Shown here: in pieces, positions 55,956 to 64,000 of the stretch
How positions within the stretch are numbered: position 1 is the stretch's first letter
Layout: each line of letters opens with the position of its first letter
NCBI GenBank assembly: GCA_963921425.1
Contig: OY992834.1
Coordinates: forward strand, 1,550,001 to 1,614,000
Direction: 5' to 3'
DNA length: 64,000 bases
DNA from: Dryas octopetala
Taxonomy: Eukaryota > Streptophyta > Magnoliopsida > Rosales > Rosaceae
Position numbers and translations under genes: made by a program
The notes under the pieces: model-generated
The model's input: the letters and a program-made list of their open reading frames with translations, nothing else
Told to the model about the DNA's origin: nothing
Databases searched by the model: none

Positions 55956-56356
55956 CAGGTTCCTTCTGTTGAGGTATACCTCAACTTATTTATGTTGAGG
56001 TATGATCTTGTTGTGGCCCACACAAGTCGTTTTGTGTCGATCCGAACCATTCGCAAGGATCATCTTCATTGATAGATCATCTTTGCAAAAAATTAGCCAA
56101 ATCGGAAATCATTTGCCTATCTAACTTTGATAAAACAAATGGACGGTTTCATCGAAAATATTTGGTTCGTCCATTTATTTGATCAAAATTAGATAGGCAA
56201 ATGATTTCCGATTTGGCTAATTTTTTGCAAGGATGATCTATCTACGGAGATGTAAAAATTGAACGGTTCGGATCGACACAAAACGACTCGTGTGGGCCCT
56301 AATAGGGTATACCTCAACATAAATAAATTGAGGTATACCTCAACAGAAGGAGCCTG
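55956..56356. mobile_element. Palindromic MITE, 401 bases
   Basis: The ends CAGGTTCCTTCTGTTGAGG and CAGGCTCCTTCTGTTGAGG (right end, minus strand) are inverted copies, and the arms of about 190 bases pair almost to the middle. Each arm starts with a second small palindrome, TTGAGGTATACCTCAA. It sits in a TA repeat; unit 1 has the uninterrupted TA repeat at 48600-48630. The target duplication cannot be told apart from the TA repeat. Confidence 0.9.
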
Positions 56357-56587
56357 TATATATATATATATCTATATATATGCAAGACGGCCTAATTAAA
56401 GAGCAGTAGAGCACTCAAATTAGCTCCCAAAGTAAAACCTATTCCAGTTAACACAAAACAAAGAATTTCTCCGAAATAGTGTACATAGTGGACCAGCTTT
56501 AATCTTGTCTTTATATTATAGGTGAACGGAATGTGAGGCAAACCTTGTGATTGGTCGAATTTTCAAGTCCGTGAGCACTCCAACCCT

Positions 56588-56595
56588 TATAAAAG
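56588..56595 (+). promoter_or_regulatory. TATA box of B2
   Basis: TATAAAAG about 80 bases before ATG 56674. The promoter from about 56375 to the ATG is almost identical to that of B1. Confidence 0.6.
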
Positions 56596-56655
56596 GAGCA
56601 ACCGCTGGATGAGTCTTAATAACAAAAAAGCACAAAAACACTAGTCCTGTATTGA

Positions 56656-57573
<918 letters not shown>

Positions 57574-58250
57574 CTTTCCTTGTAGTTCCATGCTTTGGTA
57601 AATTCCAAATAATAATAATAAATAAATCGGACATCGTTATCCTTTCAAGATACTTGTGGACTTGATTACTGTTCATGGTCAAAAGTCAATGATTGTTTAT
57701 GATTATTGGTGGAATTAGGAATGTTGGAATTTCACTAGTTAGGGACCTTAGGGTTCGATGAATTATGGGGTTGGTAATTCAGGTGAAGACACCAGTGGAC
57801 ATTTTGTTCGACTTTCATTATAAATAAGAAAGGTCTACTTAATTCATTGGTCCAGCTCAAGTCCAACCATTTCAAGTTATCACCAAGATAACATTAAGAA
57901 ATAGAGTTAGAATTCCAACCCCTATTTTAAAATTGAGACACCATGACGCCAAGTTGGCAACTAGTTCTTACCAGCAAGGAATCGGACAGATTAGTAAAGC
58001 TCTACGTTTCATTTGGACTGCCAAATTTATAATAACAAGTTATAAAACGTTAAAACATACAAATTAATTAAAAGGGGAAAAAATCGTAGTACAAAAATAG
58101 CATAGAAGACAGACTGAAAAAAACGAAGCAAGAAGAAATCACGTCAATTCCACTGGAAGTACAACAAAAACCCTATTAACCATTTGATATTATGGTGCGG
58201 CAAAGGGCAGATAAACTAAGTTATGCGAGCTCTCCCATCTCGAATTGCAT
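57574..58250. other. Spacer between B2 and pyruvate kinase
   Basis: Contains the B2 3' flank (matching 49830-50165) and the 3' UTR of the pyruvate kinase gene on the other strand. No further gene is seen. Confidence 0.6.
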
Positions 58251-61200
58251 TTAAACTTTCCGCACTTGAATATTGTGAGTAGACTGGAGCCGCCAAATGG
58301 GTTGTCTGCCACTCTGAACAAGTGCTACCTCTTCGCCTTCCTTCACCAACCCTTGCGTCTGTATAAGATATACCATACATTATCAATGAGACATGATCAA
58401 ATGGTTAACTATAAATCCATTTGACAAGGGCTTTCAAATGGTTGACATTGCTGGGTAGTCCAAAACTACAGCAAAAATATGTCCTATAAGCAAAAATAAA
58501 GGAAAATTCGGACCCTGCCAAGGTAGATCCAAGAATGGACCCTTCAAGGAAAAGACACCCAATATAAACATGACCAACTTGAAAACATTATATAAACAAA
58601 TGCCAATTTAAATCGCTTCATCTCAAATTATATTAAAGAAATATCCAGCAAAACCTCACCTGCAGCACAGTCAAGGCATTAGTGAAGGTCTTTTCAGCCT
58701 CATCTGAGAACTCCATGAATATGGGACATACACCTTGATACAAAGCTAGTCTCTGTTGTATCCTCTTACTGCACGGTGATCCAAGTATTTGATCAGTCAA
58801 ATAATAAAATTCATATTGCTAGTGAATAGAATCTACATCACATTTTTAACTGATAGTAACAAATTAACATAAAAAATATATCAACATGCATGTAAGGGGG
58901 GAGGAAAATCTATCAAGGGCAAAGTTATGCTCAAAGAAAACTCTAGTAACAGTATCACAAATAATGCCTGTGCGACAAATAACATGAAAACTCACTCATT
59001 TGTAAAGGCAAATACAGTCCCAGAAGGACGATAATGGCTCAATAAAATAGCCATAAAACCAGTTCTGGTAAAGACAACAATTGAGGTACCAAGAGTATTG
59101 GACATCATGGTTGCATGGTAAGCAAACATCTCACTCATATGGTTCTGCAGAAATCAAGACTTTGAATCAGCTTCAGTTCCAACAATCATAAGGGAAAATA
59201 AAAAAGTTCAGATGACAGCATATATGTTCCCTAACCTTGAAAGCTTTACCAAGATTAGCTGGCATTTCACCACCTAAGATGGTTGCCTCTGTCCGAAGTG
59301 CAACAGTGTGCATAACTTTCACGGCTTTCAGTGGAAACCTACATGAATATGAAATCACTTTGTTAAAATATGCTACGATCTAAATGATTACAGTATAGTC
59401 CAAAACTGGTTGCTATTGCATAATTCTGACATGCACAACAACTTACTTTCCATGAGCAGTTTCTCCAGAAAGCATAACGGCATCAGCACCCTCTCGAACA
59501 GCAATTGCAATGTCTGATACCTCAGCTCTGGTTGGGGTTGGGTGAACAATCATGCTTTCCAGCATATTTGTTGCCACAATAACAGCCTTCCCCATGCTGC
59601 GGCATAACCTGATTATCTCTTCCTGCATTTTGAAATAAAAAGCGAAGTTGAGAATGTAATAAATTGACTCAACTAAATGTTAAAATCAACCCTGTTTAAC
59701 ATGTGTTTGTCGTTAACTACCTGCAGAAGTGGAACCTCTTCAACGGGGAGCTCTGCACCAAGATCTCCTCTTGCAACCATTGCCTAAAATAAGATAAGCA
59801 TGTGTTGGTTTAATCAGGTAAGTTTAAAATTCATTAATTAATTGATTAATATATAAATATATTAAGTTTTTTATTTGTAGAATATGTTTATTATATATTA
59901 TTTTGTTGCTCAAATAAGTTTTAATGTAATTTACTGTATATTAAAAGAAAAGGCTATTGAAATTTATTGATTTTATCTATAATTTGTTTTTAATAAACAA
60001 ATAATCAGGATAAGAGCATGCAAATCATTGATTGAGCAGCAAGTTTATATTCATTGATTCAGAAAATCACCCCATCGGATGCTGTGATAATGGAATGCAA
60101 ATTTGGTATAGAGTCTGCACTTTCTATTTTTACAATAACATGTATATCTGCACCATAGCCTGCAATATTAAAAGGAGAAAATACAATTATTTGTAAGCTT
60201 TAAGTAAAAAACATGGTATTCAAATGTATTTTCTGAATGTAAGATAATAATATTTGGACAGTTACTTTGCAGATAATTCTTCAATTCATGAACAACTTGT
60301 GCATCTTTAACAAACGAAACTGCATAGAAGTCAACTTTATTATCCACTCCAAATTTAATATCTTCCCAGTCTTTCTCTGCAACAAATTAGTTTAAACAAT
60401 TAAGTCCATTAGCAAAATAGATAACTCCAGCAGCACCTTTAATTTAAAAAATTTATAAAGAAAATAAAAAAAGCATAACAAGAGAACTAAAAAGGACATA
60501 ATCAATAATTTAGAAACCCAACCAGTGATGGAAGGCAATGTTGCGCTCTTCCCTCGCACATTCAAATGTCGCCTAGACTTAAGCTCCCCTCCATCAACAA
60601 CTTCACATGTCACTGAATCTGCTGTCTTGGATTTCACCAGAAATGACATCATACCACCTACAGTACAAATCAAGGGTCAGTGTGCAAATATATAATAATA
60701 AATTCACTGTTTAAAATACATGTAAAATTTGCATACCATCAACCAGAAGCATGTCACCGACTTCTACATCATTAACAAAATCATCATAGTTCACACTAAC
60801 ACAATCTGCTGTGCCAACCCCTCTACGAATCGTAAAAGTAAATTCCTGTCCACTTGCCAAATTGATTGGCTGAGGCAGGTCACCACTCCTAACCTCAGGA
60901 CCCTGATACAGAAGAACACATCATCAATTGAATAACCCGGACATATTCCAAATATACCCAAGATGGGGGAACAATTTGCTGACTTAGTTAATTTAGTGTA
61001 ATGATTTAATATAGAAGGAATAATGAAAACAATAGGGGAAACTTTACCTTGGTATCAAGCATGATTGCAATGACATTGTCTTTGGATTGCGCATTATATT
61101 CTTTAACCAAGTCAATAACTTTCTGATGAGATGCATGATCTCCGTGAGACATGTTAAGTCGAGCAACATTCATTCCATTCTCAGCCAACTTCCAGATCAT

Positions 61201-61861
61201 TTCACGTGTGTTGGTGGAAGGACCAATTGTGCAAACAATCTTTGTCTTACGTTTGACTGTTGGCTTTGACCACATACCCACGGATTTGTCATCATATTGT
61301 TGAATTGCCCGTAAGTGCTGAAAATGCTCCTCTATCTGATCAAGAACACAACTTCAAATATAGTAAGGAGACATTCTAAGTTGTATTTAGAACCAAAAGC
61401 AGCCTCACTGTACTCAAACAAGCAAAAACACCTAGCAGTCAGCTTATCTACCATCAATTTAACATTCAAAAACAAAAATTCACTTTTCATTGGCTTTCAA
61501 CACCACAAATGAAAAATAATACATAGAAGACAAACAAAATGCTTTCCTTCTGATTTCCTACAATTTCTCAGCAACCAAACAAATCAAACCAAACAAAACA
61601 AAACAAAAAAGAGGCTGAAGTAGCACGAACCTTCGGTAAGTCCTCAGGTGACACCGGAACGACCTCAGTCTGTAAGGGCCGCTTTGCTGTGATCTCAGAC
61701 CTCCTATTGCCAAACGCTTTCCAGCTCTTCTTTTCCTCAGAAGCCAGTACTCTCGAAGCGAAGCCCGGAGGCTTCAGCTTCTCGACTCGGCCTTGTACGG
61801 ATCCAGAGCTAGGACACAGGATCGAGCTCTGAATCGTTCGCATAGCCACCACCTGAGCCAT
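58251..61861 (-). CDS. PKP2: Plastidial pyruvate kinase, beta subunit
   Basis: Twelve exons on the minus strand: 61861-61631, 61335-61048, 60902-60737, 60657-60523, 60376-60266, 60159-60071, 59783-59721, 59622-59447, 59338-59236, 59144-58996, 58768-58660 and 58358-58251. The product is about 575 residues, close to the 579 of Arabidopsis PKP-beta1. The N-terminal 70 residues are a chloroplast transit peptide. Seen motifs are [36 protein letters not shown], the active-site signature [20 protein letters not shown] and [19 protein letters not shown]. The enzyme converts phosphoenolpyruvate and ADP to pyruvate and ATP in plastids, feeding fatty acid synthesis in seeds. The TTG upstream was not used as start. 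All catalytic residues look kept. Broken copies of its last two exons lie among the chitinases. Confidence 0.95.
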
Positions 61862-62523
61862 TGTTTGTTTGAGAGAGATAGAGGTCTTGAAATGCAAAGT
61901 TTTAGAGAGAGGGAGATTGTGAGTTGCGAGGGTTTAAAAGCGTGCGGTGTAATCTAAATATGGAGGGTTGTAGACGTCGCCGCTAATTTTGGCGGAGGTT
62001 TTGAGGAGACAAAAGAGTGAGGGAGAGTTTGGCAGCAGGGCTTTGCTTTGGTCGTATCGAAGAAATATAGTGTAGCGCTAAGTTGCTAACTTTATTCAAA
62101 GCAAGCGGAGATCTTCGCACGAAATGCGAGTGCTTGTCAAGGGAATCGGTGTTGGGTCACTCGCATGGTCGACACATTGCAATTGGATTGGTTTGCAAAT
62201 AATTTTCAGAAATTCCATATGCACTCACTACTAGGAGTGCGAGGCCCAAAAACGTTTTGGGTCAGTTATTTTGTATTTTGGGCCTTATTCCATTTAAAAG
62301 AAAAAGTTGATCTGAATCGGCATAACGGCTATAAAAGCTTGGGCCTGAACCCAGCACTGAAGAGCGCGGGAAATTCACATCTAAATTGGCGCCACCACTG
62401 CCCCAACATTAAACCCTCTCTCTCCCGAGATCTGATCGCTCTCTCCAAATCCCTATCCCTCATTCTTTCCAGAAATCCCAAACTCTTGAACCCCAATTTG
62501 AAAACCACAACGTTACCAAGAAG
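61862..62523. promoter_or_regulatory. Shared promoter region of PKP2 and TIMELESS
   Basis: The two genes diverge from this 660-base stretch. It includes the purine-rich leader of PKP2 (about 61862-62050) and a CT-rich leader of TIMELESS (about 62400-62520). GC-rich GCGGGAAATTCACATCTAAA lies near 62365; TTGGCGCC nearby (about 62386) is an E2F-like site, which would suit a replication gene. No clear TATA box was seen for either gene. Confidence 0.45.
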
Positions 62524-64000
62524 ATGGACATGCAAGGCTTATCGGTGATCTGCTCCAGTCTTGGAGTTGTCGACGAGGATAAGAAAGGCAACATCGTTGG
62601 GTACTTAAAGGACGACTACTGCTTAGGTACATTACCTATTCCTTCGAGAACTCTCCGTTTGGTTGCCAAGAAAATTTCTGAATTGGAATGATAACGAAAC
62701 CATGAGAAATATTGATTTTTCTTTTCTATTATATATTGACAGATAATTTGAAGGATTTGTTGAGGTTTTTGAGGCGCGATGACCCGCAGAATCGAGATGT
62801 GTTTAAGCAAGTATGCAAATGGAATATTGTATCTAAGGATTTGATCCCTATTATTGAACACTGCCAGGATGATCGTAACTTGGTTTTGAATGCAGGTTAG
62901 TTCTTTTTATATATTCACCACATGTTTTTGAAAAAGTACTGCCAAATGATTAGTATAATTATTCATTGTTTTGAATTTGCAGTGAAGGTTCTGGTGTTCC
63001 TAACTATGCCAATCGAGCCTTCATCAAACGACATTTTACAACAACTAGAGTATCTATGGCAGTTGAAGACTTCAATTACGTGCAGTGACATTGTTGCAGT
63101 TATAGTATCGCTTCTGGAAAGCCCACTAGAAAATTTGGAACGGTGAGGGGAAATTACTTTATTTCATTTGATGATGATAATACTTCATTTCTAGTATAGG
63201 TGGGACATTTCCTTTACTGTAACAAAAAAGGGTGAAATGAATTTCATTTGTTTTCTTAAGTTTCAAAAGCAACTAAACTTCACTCATGGTTTCTTTTGCT
63301 TTTTCGTATGTCCAAATTCCTTTGAATACTTGTGTAAATTGAAATTGTTGCCAAGCTACCAAATTGTTTTCCGTTACAAGTAAGGTTTGTGTTGATATTA
63401 TGGTTAATCAATCATGTGTCATTGGTTTCCTGACTAATTCTATGCTAGACAGTGATGCGTTCACAGAGGATGACTGGAAATTGGTGCAGCTGGTACTTAC
63501 TTTATTCCGAAACATTTTAGCCATTCAAGAAATTTCACTGGAGCAGAAGGCTAGGGGAACTGCCAGTCACTTTGTATCACTCAGAGATAGATTTCTGGAA
63601 CTTTTGTTTCATGAGAATGTGATGGACTTAGTTTTAGTCATAACCCAGCATATCGGTGATTCCGGTAGCTATCTCTGTCATGATAACTTGCTTTTATTGG
63701 AAATTTTTCATTACATATTTATGGGTCAAGAGCCAGAGTTGATTGCAAGGTCACGTTCAAAAAGTCCTAAGGTTGGTTTCCCTTCATCTCTTTCGGACAT
63801 TTTTCTTGTAGAAATATAATTTATGTGAAGCTAGCAAAAAAAAAAATGTAAATAAATATGATGGGGGAAATTAAATTTAAGGCTCAAATAAGAAGCTTTG
63901 ATACGAGACATAGATAGAGCCACTGGAAGTAGGTTTTATTTTCGTTTTGATGACACTAGTGCAACATGGAAACTATTATCCTTTTTATATTAACTTATGA
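62524..64000 (+). CDS. TIMELESS homologue, 5' part (cut by the window end)
   Basis: Four exons are visible: 62524-62626, 62743-62895, 62983-63142 and 63453-63771. They join in frame to about 245 residues, and the rest lies beyond 64000. The N-terminus reads MDMQGLSVICSSLGVVDED, then DNLKDLLRFLRRDDPQNRDVF, matching the N-terminal helical domain of TIMELESS/Tof1 proteins. The last visible exon has FRNILAIQEISLEQKA and RDRFLELLFHENVMDL, then EIFHYIFMGQEPELIA. In other eukaryotes this protein stabilises the replication fork with Tipin. From memory the Arabidopsis gene is AT5G52910, next to the pyruvate kinase AT5G52920, in agreement with the layout here. No further exon could be recognised in 63772-64000. 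Confidence 0.9.

Noticed and set aside
62165..62523. Frame upstream of TIMELESS
   Set aside because: Lies in the promoter and leader; the TIMELESS ATG at 62524 gives the conserved N-terminus without it.

Overview
This window is nuclear DNA from a dicot plant, probably a rosid. The genes have many short GT-AG introns and the spacers are AT-rich. The proteins belong to plant-only families: a DYW-type PPR protein, plastidial pyruvate kinase, hydroxyproline galactosyltransferase and class III chitinases. I cannot fix the species from sequence alone. All exon joins below were made by eye, from frame continuity, splice-site consensus and remembered family sequences.

Left part (1-20 kb): a myosin TH1-domain protein (+), an LRR receptor pseudokinase (-), a domesticated hAT-transposase-like gene (+), a UBA-domain protein (+) and a Golgi hydroxyproline O-galactosyltransferase of the HPGT type (-). 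From memory, four of these follow the order AT5G53310, AT5G53320, AT5G53330 and AT5G53340 in Arabidopsis, with the hAT-like gene as an addition. The spacers hold several foldback (MITE-like) elements, including a 1.1 kb one with a C-rich core.

Middle part (20-44 kb): a gene-poor AT-rich stretch (20-26 kb), a complete ABCC10-type ABC transporter (+), a small plastid DUF3143 protein (-), a minisatellite of a degenerate GTATAA-type unit, a large unnamed protein of about 1000 residues (+) and a single-exon DYW PPR gene (+).

Right part (44-64 kb): a cluster of class III (GH18) chitinase genes, followed by the plastidial pyruvate kinase beta-subunit gene (-) and, divergently, the 5' part of TIMELESS (+, cut by the window edge). 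The cluster has one single gene (44.6 kb) and two copies of an A-B pair: A1 (pseudogene), B1, A2 and B2. The duplicated unit carries broken pieces of the 3' end of the adjacent pyruvate kinase gene, so the duplication breakpoint lies inside that gene. The A2-B2 spacer then gained three mobile elements whose empty sites can be read in the older A1-B1 spacer. A2 looks like a mosaic made by gene conversion with the B type.

Functionally most genes are unrelated housekeeping genes. The chitinases form the one expanded, fast-changing set: secreted enzymes whose promoters have clear TATA boxes, with W-box cores in the A type. I found no wholly new system. The most interesting material is the recent history of the chitinase cluster, a duplicated splice donor in the HPGT gene, and the minisatellite.
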